A stretch of DNA of 56,065 bases from Chara braunii (lineage: Eukaryota; Streptophyta; Charophyceae; Charales; Characeae): the NCBI GenBank assembly GCA_003427395.1, contig BFEA01000418.1:404964-461028 (forward strand), written 5' to 3'. Position 1 is the first letter of the stretch; the number at the start of each line of letters is the position of its first letter. The notes under the pieces are model-generated. The model made no database searches. It worked only from the letters and a program-made list of their open reading frames with translations, and was not told where the DNA came from. Of the stretch, positions 11,245-20,884 are shown one piece after another. Made by a program: the position numbers and the translations under genes.

Positions 11245-12980
11245 AAAAAAAAAAAAAAAAAAAAAGGTTGTTCCTTGTCAATTACGGCTTTGCAGCCACA
11301 AACAGACCGGATATCCCAGGACCAGGGACTCGAAGAAGACACAGCAGAAGAAACTGTATGAATGGTTAAGCATCCAATCACTGGCTCTACTCATTAAAAA
11401 GCAACTCCCAAATCAAGAGTGCCAATAATGATTAAAGAACTACGGAAAACATGAAAACTCCACCAAGAATATTCAGATGTTCTTGCATCACACACCACAC
11501 AGAAAGCAGCACACAGCACCGGCAAACGCAGCATCCAGGGCACAACCCCGGAACGAGAGATGGGACAACGAAAACGAAATTGCACTTACACCCCAGCATT
11601 CGGCAGCGCCGCAAACAGTACCTCACATTCTCGACAAGGGCATCAGGGCCGATAGCAAGCAGAAAAAGATCCCAGCCCACATATCTAAGCCGAAGGAGTG
11701 TTGTGAGAGGAATCTGAGCAACGAGGACAAAGCCGAAAAAGATTGCAGCCCATATATCTATGCATCAGGGCTGAGGAGAGGAACGAAGAAAACTACGAGC
11801 AAACTGAAACCAGCACAGGAACATGTCTACTACACCAGTGAAAGCAGTGTAGAGCTGGAGGAGACGACCAACTTCTGAAGATGACCGCAAGGCCGCGCTG
11901 CGCCTGGCTCCCAAAGAGCACCACGTGGTGATGCAGCAGCAAGAGAATTGTGAGACAAGACCTGCTTTGCACAAAATTAAGCAGCCGGTGGTGGAATGAG
12001 CTCAAGCCAACAGCTGCCACAACACGTCTCCCAAGCCTGCGCAAACGAGGCTTTAAATTCCAACACTTCCCCACAGAGTTATTGCACTAGAACAGGCCAG
12101 AGACATGAGACACAGCACCCACCCAGCTACTAGCCTAGATATGCCTGGAGGTCGGTCGTGTTGGATATGGTTGTGCAAACACACAAGAGATAAGGAACCC
12201 TCTGTACTACTTTTATGCGTGCTTCAACAGTGGTGCTTACCCCCAAATTACATTCCACCTACCATTTCCACAAGAGCACCGCCCAACCTGCTTGCGAAAT
12301 CCCATCTCACCAACGTAGGGATTCCATTCCAGTTGGCCAAGCAACCCATCTTGTACGTCAGACCCTCTCCTCCCAAGCACTCGCTCACAATGCCGCTCGC
12401 CGCAGGCTCTTCCAGCAGATAACAGACCCTTTCGCAAACCCTTGTGCACAGCTTTTATCCGCTCTCATTTAAGACCTCCTCATGTCCAAGTGCCAGCAAA
12501 CATCTTCATCATCGGCCGGACTACTAAACCACGACACGGATTGATGGATCCTTCTCACGTCGTCCACAGCATAAGGACTACAATTTTGCTTTTCATCACT
12601 TTTGCGCTCTCTACCCTTCATGGAGGCCAACTCGTCCTCCAATGCTCTTTGGCACTTTGTCCACTCACAGCAAATCCAATAGCAGCTTCCCTACAGACGG
12701 CGACAGCAGCAGGCAGCACGCACACACTCTAGCAAGCCTTGCTACACCGGGCAACACAGTTTATCTTAACCATCCGACGGGCTTCTCTTTATTACCCACT
12801 ACCCAAGTCCTACCGTCCAGCCACAGGTCAGCAGCCGCTGCCCATCCGCATCTCCGTCATGATTTCCCCCCGGACCACCACTACCGATCAGTCCCCCCCA
12901 CCGGTGCCCACAGATGATCAATCACCTGCTGCGTAATGGCCACTATTCTGACATTTGCATCCAACTAAACCTTTCCGTCC
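11245..12980. other. Non-coding stretch downstream of Rab11
   Basis: An A run lies at about 11247-11266. A diverged tandem duplication of about 75 bp lies at 11655-11805. Several long open frames on both strands overlap each other and none resembles a protein family. CA-rich sequence dominates from 12400 to 12980. Confidence 0.5.
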
Positions 12981-12983
12981 ACC

Positions 12984-13266
12984 CAGCCAAACATTCCCAC
13001 ATGTCTCACCTAGTTCTACGCAGGCTTCTATTGCTCTCCCAGTCTACCAGCAACCATCCACGACTGCCCAGTACGTCGCATTTGCACAACAGAGAGAGAA
13101 CCACCTACCCAAAATGATCATTGACCAGCCAAACATTCCCACATGTCTCACCTAGTTCTAAGCAGGCTTCCATTGCTCTCCCGGTTTCCCAGCAACCATC
13201 CACGACTGCCCAGTACATCTCATTTGCACAACAGAGAGAGAACCACGTACCCAAAATGATCATTGG
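12984..13266. repeat. 142-bp tandem duplication next to the Rab11 3' end
   Basis: Copies start at about 12984 and 13126 and share roughly nine bases in ten, including CAGCAACCATCCACGACTGC and AACAGAGAGAGAACCAC. The second copy ends about 90 bp beyond the predicted Rab11 poly(A) signal. The period is not a multiple of three, so the open plus frames here are unlikely to be coding. Confidence 0.85.
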
Positions 13267-13355
13267 CCGGTCTTGCCGTCATCATTGCCATATGATGTTC
13301 CCCTTCGTAGACTCAACCAAAGGCCTGCCTTTTTTCAAAGATGAGCACGCACATC

Positions 13356-13361
13356 TTTATT
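13356..13361 (-). terminator. Putative Rab11 poly(A) signal
   Basis: Minus-strand AATAAA lies about 85 bp past the Rab11 stop codon, a usual distance for a short 3' UTR. The cleavage site itself cannot be seen. Confidence 0.5.
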
Positions 13362-13443
13362 ATTAAAAAGAGGGCACTTCTTCTCAAGGAAAGAAACCAT
13401 CGACGGGACCTCACTGCACAGGAGAGGGACCAATGTGTTCCCT

Positions 13444-13935
13444 TTATGTGGAACAGCAATTTTTTGACTTCTTCTTCGCATCACGCTGATCAGGGTCGGT
13501 AACGTGGATGGTCGTACCCTCGCCGGGACCAGCAGCGCTGGTGTCGTCCGCCGCGAGAGCTTTCTTGCTCATAACACGATAGATCTCTGTCAGAATCTTC
13601 TGAAAGGCAGTTTCAACATTTGTAGACTCCAGGGCTGAAGTCTCAATGAAGGACAGCCCCTCCTTTTCGGCAAAAGCCTGTGCATCGTCCGTGGAGACCC
13701 CTCTCAAGTGCCGCAAGTCGGACTTGTTTCCCACCAGCATTATCACGATGTTGCTATCTGCATGATCTCTCAGTTCCTTCAACCATCGCTCCACATTCTC
13801 GTACGTAACATGCTTGGTGATGTCGTAGACCAGGAGCGCACCAAGAGCACCTCGGTAGTACGCACTGGTGATAGCCCTGTACCTCTCCTGCCCAGCAGTG
13901 TCCCAGATCTGCGCCTTAATGGTCTTTCCATCGAC
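13444..13935 (-). CDS. RAB11: Rab11/RabA small GTPase, exon 2 (C-terminal 163 residues)
   Basis: This exon encodes residues 56-218 of a Rab11-family GTPase, a membrane-bound switch that directs recycling-endosome and trans-Golgi vesicles to the cell surface. WDTAGQE at 66-72 is the switch II/G3 motif with the catalytic Gln71. NKSD at 125-128 and ETSAL at 153-157 are the guanine-specificity motifs G4 and G5. The hypervariable tail ends NCCST, so Cys215 and Cys216 are the expected geranylgeranylation sites. The acceptor is CTGCAG before GTC (Val56), in phase 0, and joining to exon 1 gives an uninterrupted family-typical junction SIQ-VDGK. The stop codon is at 13444-13446. The full product of 218 residues is normal for the family. 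The open frame continues upstream of 13935 as intron read-through and should not be counted. The pyrimidine tract before the acceptor is weak. Confidence 0.95.
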   Translation of the reverse strand, partial: VDGKTIKAQIWDTAGQERYRAITSAYYRGALGALLVYDITKHVTYENVERWLKELRDHADSNIVIMLVGNKSDLRHLRGVSTDDAQAFAEKEGLSFIETSALESTNVETAFQKILTEIYRVMSKKALAADDTSAAGPGEGTTIHVTDPDQRDAKKKSKNCCST

Positions 13936-15201
13936 CTGCAGGTTATCCAGCCATAAGACAGCCGAAACCCAAACTATCACATCGCATGTAGGCCGATACA
14001 TGTCCACAAACCAGGCAGTCTATAAACTGTTCTGCTGCTATCGTTATGTTCTTTTTACGGGCATTTGCATATTCCTCTTTTGCCAGCTCTGATGTCATTA
14101 GGCAGGCCTTCCACCTTCCAGTATGTGCACTTGAAGTGATCCTGTGTCCTTCGCTCTCAACTAGGCCATGGTGATTGGAAATGGTGGGGCAATATTTTCA
14201 CACAATATCATATAATACTGTACTATACAACACTATACGCATAGGCCTCATTGCAGTGTAACCGCACTTAAGCTCAAGAATACATATGCACGGGCAGCAA
14301 CAATTTGCCCCAAAAAACATCCACAAAGACAAGGAAAGGAATATAATCCACTTAAAACACGATAAAACAAGCAATCACATCATATCCCGCCATTTGGCTT
14401 CTACCCTCATACACACTTCATTCCCACCCTCCCACTAATACCTTCCTCCCTCCTTTTCAAAAAGCTGTCATTACCTCCCTTCTAGAATTTCTCCACTTCC
14501 CTCTTCCGCGCTCCTTTTCATGTGCCGTCATTTTCGTCATCACTTTTGGTTGGAACAAAAGGAGCATGGTCAGCCCCACTGCCTTGGCAATTTCCACGGC
14601 ATTGGCTTGGAAACTTAATACGCGCTATTGGGCATAGGACAACACGGCTGTCTGAACACAAAACGAGAGGACTACAAACTTTTCACCTCTTTGATTGCCA
14701 CCGCGGAAAGGAGGTCGGCGAAGAAAGAGGGAGCACAAGGCACATCAACAGGTTTGATGCGGGTGGCAGGGCCGGGAGGAGGGCGGGGAAAGAGGAGACT
14801 TGAAGAAAAGGGAAAAGAAGAGAATGAAGAGAAAGGGGGGAAACATCGGCAGACACAAAGGATCAGTCAATTAACTTTCCATCAATATCAATCAAAGAAC
14901 TGGGAAGATGATACCGAAGGTAGTGCGCAGAGAAAGAAAAGTAAAGAACGACTGCCATAACACTTCCCAAGACGAGTGCAAGATGTCGTTAATCCCTAGA
15001 TGACGAAGACAAGCGCACGAGAAGAATTTCTATACAAAAAAAAGTGCAACTCCGTAAAGAACGCTCAAACTTCACATTCAGCTTTCCCACCGACTCACAA
15101 ACTCTACAATTCTACAATTTCGGTCATTCACCGCCTCATTGAACTGTCGACCGACATTTCCTCTAAGCTCCTCGCCACGCCACTGTCAACATGGAGAAAG
15201 A

Positions 15202-15385
15202 ACTGCATGTTCCCGCAGGGAGTGGCCAGATGCATCCATTACACCACTGTCAAAACAAAAAAAGAGTACAACTGCATGTTCCTGCAGGCAGTGGCCAGAT
15301 TCATCGATTACTATGAATAGTAATTCATCGATTACTATGAATAGTAACGGATGCATCTGACCACTTTCTGGGGCAGATGCAATCA
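15202..15385. mobile_element. Foldback element with internal tandem repeats
   Basis: A segment beginning GCATGTTCC and reading through GTGGCCAGATGCATC occurs at about 15207-15240, again at 15275-15305, and inverted at about 15349-15375. Inside lies an exact 24-bp tandem pair (15300-15323 and 15324-15347) that contains its own inverted motif, TTACTATGAATAGTAA. This looks like a small inverted-repeat transposon altered by local duplication. Confidence 0.6.
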
Positions 15386-15552
15386 CACTTTTTCCGCTTC
15401 GACAGTGGTGCCCGACAAGATAAGCTTCTTTATTTAAAAAAAATAAAAAAACGTTTCCACACGAGAAGCGTACACTCCGAGAAACGAGAAAACGTAAGAA
15501 AAAACAACGGACAACGAACACGACGACGATAATCTATAAATACAAAGACCGC

Positions 15553-15666
15553 CTTAGGGTGAACTCACACTAGAACTTGTTCAACTGACCTCTGGACGTA
15601 ATTTTGGTCAGGTACATTCAGCGTCGGCCGTATTGCGGTCAGCAGGTCCACGAAAATCCTAGTGCG
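15553..15666. mobile_element. Foldback MITE with ACACTAG ends, copy 1
   Basis: The left part CACACTAGAACTTG is answered by AAAATCCTAGTGCG at the right. The element at 17314-17435 has the same style of ends and a GGACGTAATT/AATTACGTCC-like interior. The termini are short and diverged. Confidence 0.45.
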
Positions 15667-15790
15667 GAAGTCCTCATGTCAATATGCTCTTCAGCGTAAA
15701 ACATCAAAAACACATGCGAGATAATGCCATCAACGTCCAAAAGACTTATCCCACAAATCACGCACCCGTCACATGAACGCGCACAGAGAC

Positions 15791-15866
15791 CTCTCTCTCT
15801 CTCTCTCTGACAGACAAACAAACACACACAGACCTCTCTCTCTCTCTCTCTCTCACACACAAAGAC

Positions 15867-15906
<40 letters not shown>

Positions 15907-15909
15907 AAG

Positions 15910-15963
<54 letters not shown>

Positions 15964-15976
15964 TACACACACAAAG

Positions 15977-16021
<45 letters not shown>

Positions 16022-16062
16022 CCACACACACAAAGACCTCTCCCTCTCTCTCTCTCTCTCAT
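15791..16062. repeat. Compound (CT)n/(CA)n microsatellite
   Basis: Blocks of CT repeats alternate with ACACAC and the linker AAAGACCTCTCT, giving a higher-order array of at least five blocks. It produces repetitive Leu/Ser and Arg/Glu frames on the two strands that are not genes. Confidence 0.95.
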
Positions 16063-16251
16063 CCTTGATCTTCTCCACTCCGTCACCCGAGCCCACGCTC
16101 GCTCTCTGTCTACATTCTCGCCTGTGTACAGAGGTCCCTCCTCTCTCCTCAAGGCCTCCCTGTCTCTCCCTGCACATACGTCGCTCTCTCTGCACTACCG
16201 AAATCGACATGCGTCTCTCGGAGAGTGACACCGTGGATCCGAACCAGAGAA

Positions 16252-16412
16252 ACGGGACCTTGGTCCTCTACACAACATTCTACATGCATCTGGGCTGCAT
16301 TGCGACCCAGATGCACTCGGACTTACCCTACTTTTCGGATGTATCCGGACAGCAGCAGATGCAGATACATATGGAATACTGTGTAGAGGAGCGCGGCCCA
16401 AGATCTCGGGGA
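16252..16412. mobile_element. Foldback element
   Basis: GACCTTGGTCCTCTACACA near 16256 is matched, inverted, by TGTGTAGAGGAGCGC near 16379-16395. A small inner palindrome around GCATCTGGG/CCCAGATGC lies at 16286-16316. Length and structure fit a MITE. Confidence 0.5.
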
Positions 16413-16492
16413 AAAAAAGAAACACCATTATGAGCACAGCCACGTCCGCGAGAAGTCCATCCACGTGTCATCACTTGCACCCTCATCTCGCA

Positions 16493-16607
16493 TACTATCA
16501 TCTTCACCCTAATAGACGCCCGATCGTTATCTCTGCATGTAGACTGAAAGTTGCCCCAAATAAAGCTATAATGCCCGCGGGTTCTGTTCGGATGAAAAAT
16601 ACCGTCG
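16493..16607. mobile_element. MITE of the TACTACCG family, copy a
   Basis: Diverged copy of the element at 18099-18215. It shares CTTCACCC at the left, ACTGAAAGTTG and AGCTATAATG in the middle, and an inverted GTTCTRTTCG near the right end. Confidence 0.6.
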
Positions 16608-16743
16608 TGCTTCCTCAACAAGTAAAGCGAATCGCAAAGAAGTTGAAATGAAGAAAGACTGCCCTCGGCGCGCAGCAGAAAGACAAAAAGGCGCCCGTTT
16701 TCCGTTCACGTTCGACTTTGCCCAGCCAAGTCTTCAACCCTCG

Positions 16744-16978
16744 CTCAACTACAAAACAGTCCAAATGTACCGGCCCTCGTGTTCGTCCCGATACATTCAA
16801 AAGCTTTCGTCAGGTCGAATATGTCCGGATTAACTGGATTTCAAACCTACCAATTTGGTGCTCAACTACAAAACAGTCCAACTGTACCGGGCCCTGGTGT
16901 TCGTCCCGATACATTCAAAAAGCTTTCGTCAGGTCGAATATGTCCAGTTTCACTGGATTTCGAACCTCCTACCAGTTT
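16744..16978. repeat. 117-bp tandem duplication
   Basis: Copies start CTCAACTACAAAACAGTCCA at 16744 and 16861. Both contain GTTCGTCCCGATACATTC and TCGTCAGGTCGAATATGTCC. Divergence is low, so the event is fairly recent. Confidence 0.9.
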
Positions 16979-17313
16979 GGAGTGTTCTGTAGAAGAGCAA
17001 CGCCCTTTGCCCAATAAATCACTTCCAGAGAAGACGGAAACGCTGTCCTAAGTTATGCCCAAGAAAGATAACACGGCCAAATGTATCTACCTCACGAACA
17101 GACCAGATACATCAGTACAGTATAGATAAATAGCTCTAGCGATACCACTACTTCCTGGACGAACGCATCTGGCTGACGAACAGACCAGATACATTCGTGC
17201 GCTCCTACACTCGGGGATTGTCACAGTATAAGGGACAACTTGTGATGAGCTCCACAACACGACAAATTCTCTGCTGTTTAAATCAGTTCAAAACCGAGCA
17301 GAGCAGATTAAGC

Positions 17314-17435
17314 GCATACTTACACTAGGACTTTCCAGGATGTTTGAGACGGCTTTTCCCACCCGTCCTGGATGCACCTGACCGGCAATTACGTCCACAA
17401 AGAAGTGGGAAAAAGTCCTCTAGTCTGAGCACGCC
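17314..17435. mobile_element. Foldback MITE with ACACTAG ends, copy 2
   Basis: ACACTAGGACTTTCC at the left is mirrored by AAAGTCCTCTAGT at the right, with an inner GGCTTTTCCCAC/GTGGGAAAAAG pairing. It is related to 15553-15666. Confidence 0.5.
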
Positions 17436-17496
17436 CTGACAAAACCTCCCAAGGTTGCCTCACCCGTCACCGCACATCAAAACACCATACCCCAAC

Positions 17497-17850
17497 GTAA
17501 TACTAGTCTTCCCCCGAACACAACGCACCCTCGTCATGACCGTATCAGACCGGAAAGAAGGCTTGTATACATTCATAATCAGGGTGCGTTATGTTTGGGG
17601 GAAGACGGTGTAGTAATACTATAATGCTAACATTTTTTAAGGGAAAAAGCATGCCGCGTCCCTCAGGAAGGTAGTAATACCTGTCTTCCCCCGAACACAA
17701 CACACCCTCATCATCACCTTATCGGACCTGGAAGAAGGCTTGTATACAATCATAACCAGGGTGCCTTATGTTCGGGGGAAGACGGTAGTAATACTATTAA
17801 TGCTCGCGTTTACGGGAAAAAGAATGCTCCGTCCGTCAGGACGTCTGTTA
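17497..17850. repeat. 177-bp tandem duplication carrying a MITE and the 5' edge of a U6-like sequence
   Basis: The units are about 17497-17673 and 17674-17850. Each holds a MITE of about 125 bp (17497-17619 and 17671-17795) with ends of the TAGTAATAC...GTCTTCCCCCGAAC type. Each MITE is followed by about 48 bp running into GTCCNTCAGG, the first bases of the U6-like sequence. MITE and U6 flank were therefore duplicated as a block, or a MITE inserted and the locus then duplicated. Confidence 0.8.
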
Positions 17851-17935
17851 AAATTGGAACGATACAGAGAAAGATAATTAGCATGCCCCATGCGCAAGGA
17901 TGACACACATAAATCGAGAAATAGTCCACATTTTT
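17831..17935 (+). pseudogene. U6 spliceosomal snRNA-like sequence (divergent or pseudogene)
   Basis: The sequence follows U6 from end to end. A 5' stem GTCC-GTCA-GGAC lies at 17831-17842, then AAAATTGGAACGATACAGAGA with the invariant ACAGAGA box at 17864-17870. The AGC triad is at 17880-17882, followed by TGCGCAAGGATGACAC of the internal stem-loop, AAATCGAGAAAT, and a terminal T run at 17931-17935. U6 normally has five bases between ACAGAGA and AGC; here there are nine, and the usual CATGGCCCC reads CATGCCCCA. Those changes hit the catalytic core, so I favour a pseudogene. I see no clear upstream sequence element or TATA box. It runs antisense to Rab11 inside its intron. Confidence 0.8.
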
Positions 17936-17944
17936 ATTATTAAA

Positions 17945-18095
17945 GAAAAAAAAAAAGGAACGCCGCTAATGCTTTCAGTACAGAGTTATGTGACCGAATC
18001 ATCAACTCAATCCCGTTTAATTTTCTACCTGTCATCATTACAGTGATTACAGTGAGGTTATGGAGTCTCGCCGCAAGAGGCCCAACGAACACATA
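17945..18095. other. Non-coding intron sequence
   Basis: A-rich just after the U6-like T run (AAGAAAAAAAAAAAGG near 17943-17957), then no recognisable feature. The A-rich tail could be a trace of retroposition of the U6 copy. Confidence 0.4.
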
Positions 18096-18098
18096 CTA

Positions 18099-18215
18099 AT
18101 ACTACCGCCTTCACCCGAATAGAACGCCCGGTCATTAATATTGCATCTGGACTGAAAGTTGGCCCAAATACAGCTATAATGATCGGGCGTTCTATTCGAG
18201 TGACGACGGTAGTAA
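18099..18215. mobile_element. MITE of the TACTACCG family, copy b
   Basis: This is a nearly perfect palindrome. TACTACCGCCTTCACCCGAA and the following AGAACGCCCGGTCAT are mirrored by ATGATCGGGCGTTCTATTCG and GACGGTAGTA. Arms are about 40 bp with about 35 bp between them. Confidence 0.85.
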
Positions 18216-18559
18216 TCGAGTGGCAAACCCAAAAAACGGAAAATTAAACGAATAATAACCAAAGAAAAATACAAATACGCGCAAAAAATGAACTAATGGA
18301 ACCCAAACAACAAGGACAAACAGATGACCTAATAATGCTATATCAGAGAAAAGCCCTCGCTCCACTACTCACCAAATGTCCAAATGAGAATGATTCTTCC
18401 GCTAGAACATGGGCAGATACACCGCCATAATGTTTGGCTTTTGTGCACGCCATGAGTTCGGTGAGCGAGACCCAAATACACCATGCATTGCCACAGCGAA
18501 TTACACATATCAACCTACACGTTATACAGGGCAGTTCTGTCTCCAAATATATATTTATA

Positions 18560-18690
18560 GGTTCAGCGTCCTGATGAGTCGGTGAAACTCTGCCGAAACA
18601 GTTTGTCACAGCCCCTCGTTTCTTGTCCTCTTCTCCTTCTCCCTCCCTCTCTGCCTACTCCGGTTTACCGTAGGCAGCTCTGTTTGACTA
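18560..18690 (+). repeat. Hammerhead-like repeat R1
   Basis: This unit begins GGTTCAGC and contains CTGATGA at 18571-18577, a stem-II-like segment, GAAAC from 18595 and GTC at 18605-18607. A conserved tail follows: CACAGCCCCTCGTTT, a CT-rich stretch, GGTTTACCG and a TATATA end. The CTGATGA and GAAA boxes match the invariant core of hammerhead self-cleaving ribozymes. In this copy stem II is imperfect (GTCGG against CTGCC). Related copies lie at 18716, 18770, 19313, 22005 and 22168. Confidence 0.6.
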
Positions 18691-18715
18691 TATATCATAC
18701 ATATATTTATATACA

Positions 18716-18768
18716 TAGTCGGTGAAACTCCGGCGAAACAGTTTGTCACAGCCCCTCGTTTGTTGTCC
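18716..18768 (+). repeat. Hammerhead-like repeat R2, 5'-truncated
   Basis: It starts at AGTCGGTGAAACTCCGGCGAAAC and so lacks the CTGATG box, but keeps CAGTTTGTCACAGCCCCTCG. It lies between R1 and the inverted R3. Confidence 0.6.
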
Positions 18769-18769
18769 C

Positions 18770-18917
18770 GTCGAACAGAGCTGCCCCAGTCGGGTGCCCC
18801 CGTCGGTAAACCGTAGTAGGCAGAGAGGGAGGGACAAAAGGGAGAAGAGGACAAGAAACGAGGGGCTGTGACAAACTGTTTCGGCGGAGTTTCACTGATT
18901 CATCGAAAGGGCTGACC
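18770..18917 (-). repeat. Hammerhead-like repeat R3, inverted
   Basis: On the minus strand it reads TCAGCCCTTTCGATGA, then a stem-II-like segment, CCGAAACAGTTTGTCAC and the common tail through GGTTTACCG. The first core box is mutated (CGATGA for CTGATGA). R1/R2 and R3 face each other and would pair as a long hairpin in one transcript. Confidence 0.6.
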
Positions 18918-18934
18918 CCCTCTCTGTATGTACA

Positions 18935-19312
18935 TATACATACACAAACATATATATTGCCACATCAATATCAGAGCGCAAAAGCAAAAAAAAAAAAAAA
19001 AGGAAACAAAAAAAAAGGATTTATCTTCTTCCTTACCACTCCCCCTGTTCAGAACCTCTCGAGTACAAGGCCGCCCACGTGGCTGTAGGTTGAGCGGCGG
19101 CTGCCCCCACCCCCGTGTGTCATATCGACCCACTTGCACACAGCCAAAGGGCAAAGAGGCAAAGAAAAGAGGAAGGGAACAGCCAAATACGACAAAACAG
19201 GGGGCAAACAAGCAACAACACCAAAACAGATCCTAGATGACAAGTCCCACATGCAAGCACCGGCCCTTCTTCACAGGCCAAACGACGGGATATATACATA
19301 TACACGTATAGG
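18935..19312. other. Intron sequence without a recognised feature
   Basis: CATATA microsatellite traces lie at 18930-18956 and 19288-19308, with A-rich runs near 18985-19018. Nothing else is recognised. Confidence 0.5.
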
Positions 19313-19493
19313 GTTCAGCCTTCTGACGAGCCGGTGAAACTTCGACGAAAGTCTGTCACAGCCCTTCGTTTACTGTCCTCTTCTCCCTTTGTGTACTTAC
19401 AAGTCACCGGGCAGCTCTCCATAACGAGACATTCATTTTCCTCTTCTCCTCTCTCTGCCTACGGTTCACCGGGGAGTTCTCTAACGAGACAGA
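19313..19493 (+). repeat. Hammerhead-like repeat R4
   Basis: GGGTTCAGCC is followed by CTGACGA at 19323-19329, GCCGG...CGAC, GAAA at 19347-19350 and GTC at 19355-19357. Position 7 of the hammerhead box is variable, so CTGACGA is still a permitted form. The downstream tail (CTCTTCTCC, GTTCACCGGG) is partly duplicated within this copy. Confidence 0.6.
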
Positions 19494-19499
19494 CATATA

Positions 19500-19793
19500 T
19501 ATAATCAAATATACATATATACATATATCGTCACAGAGAGACAATATATACATATATTGCCATTGCGGAAAAAACGACAAGCAGAGTCCGGTGTACGGAA
19601 ACAACAGCCGTGATCCCGAGAATACCCAAAAGATAATTAAAAAAAAATAAACACTCCACGAGTCTGCGGAGCGCACACGTCTCCCCTACCCTACCCTCAT
19701 TCAAGAAACTAGTTCACACACGTCTATGCATAGGGGAGGCGTGTGCGCACAATAATCAAATATACATATATACATATATCGTCACAGAGAGAC
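19500..19793. repeat. Duplicated ATATCGTCAC segment flanking a small foldback
   Basis: The same segment of about 40 bp, starting ATAATCAAATATACATATAT and ending ATCGTCACAGAGAGAC, occurs at 19501 and 19752. Between them, GCGCACACGTCTCCCCTA near 19672 is mirrored by TAGGGGAGGCGTGTGCGC ending near 19748. The ATATCGTCA motif also ends hammerhead-like units R5 and R6, so these may be solo remnants of that family. Confidence 0.55.
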
Positions 19794-19849
19794 TGGAAAG
19801 CTGCATAGATCAAACACCGCTCTCGAGTTGCGCGCGATATTTTCGATCC

Positions 19850-20881
19850 AGCTCCCTTCTCTCTCCTGCAACAGTTTTCCTCGCTCCCTCACTCGCCCGC
19901 GATATCTTCTCTCCACCTCCCTTTTCTCCTACCAGTGTTCCTCCCTCCCTCTCTTCTCACTCGCCGTCGTCTCTATTCGCGCGCTCATTTTTTTCTTCGC
20001 GCCGTCATTTCCCTCGCTCTCTTTTCTGTCCCGCTTTTCTTTTCCTCGCGCTCATTTTTTTCTTCGCGCCGTCATTTCCCTCGCTCTCTTTTCTGTCCCG
20101 CTTTTCTTTTCCTCGCGCTCTTTTTTCCTTCCGCTCTTTTCTTTTCCTCGCGCTCTTTTTTCCTCCCGCTCTTTTTTTCCTCCCGCTCCCTTTTTTCCCC
20201 CCGCTCTTTTCTTTTCCTCGCGCTCTTTTTTTTCCTCCCGCTCTTTTTTTTTCCTTCCACTCTTTTTTTCCTCCCGCTCCTTTTTTTCATCCCGCTCTTT
20301 TTTCTCCACTCTGCCCTGCTGTCCTTCTCTCCTTCCTCACCAACCTCTATATCGTAGTGCCACGTCACTTCATAGCTCACAACCCTCTCTCCCTCCCTTA
20401 TCCCTCCTCCCCTCTTCTTCACCGCCCGGACTTGCAAAGCAGTAACGAATAATGAGCATGCAATTTACATCACCCCTTACCCGCCAGCTCGTCTTCAATC
20501 CCTTCACCCCTGATTTCGCCACCCTCCGCCCCTCTTCCTCCACCCTCGCTTCTCTGGACCCCACCACATGCCTCATCCCTCTCCCCCCGCTTCTCCTCCC
20601 TTCTTGCGCTCCTACTCACCTCTTTCTCACTTACCTCTCTTCTCCTGGTCCAATTCCCCACGCCCTTTCACTACCCACCCGTCATACACCCCCATCCTCA
20701 CTTATAGCTTTCTTCCCCTCCTCACCTCTTCCCACTTAACTTTCGTTCTCTCCTACTCCTCTCTACTCAAATTTCTGACTTCACTCTTCTTCCGCCATTC
20801 CTACTCACCTCTTTCCCACTTCGCTTTATTCTCCTGGACCCATTGCCCACGCCTTTTCACTCTCGTACCGTCATATACACA
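19850..20881 (+). repeat. Long pyrimidine-rich tract with nested tandem repeats
   Basis: The plus strand is almost entirely C and T. An exact 67-bp unit is repeated at 19981 and 20048. It is followed to about 20310 by degenerate copies of TTTTTTCCTCCCGCTC. A second block of about 80 bp near 20610 recurs near 20800. Rab11 is transcribed from the other strand, so its pre-mRNA would carry a long purine tract here. The Ser/Leu/Phe-rich plus frame at 19828-20445 is a by-product. Confidence 0.85.
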
Positions 20882-20884
20882 CCT

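Noticed and set aside
13936-14007. Single-exon Rab11 beginning in the intron
   Set aside because: The residues upstream of Val56 do not match the family, while a clean acceptor and exon 1 at 23745-23909 restore the full GTPase.
15639-16231. Frames rich in alternating Arg/Glu or Leu/Ser
   Set aside because: They are direct translations of the (CT)n/(CA)n microsatellite.
19828-20445. 205-codon plus frame rich in Phe, Ser and Leu, resembling membrane segments
   Set aside because: It is produced by the pyrimidine tract; hydrophobicity comes from T-rich codons, and the tandem DNA units run out of phase with the codons.
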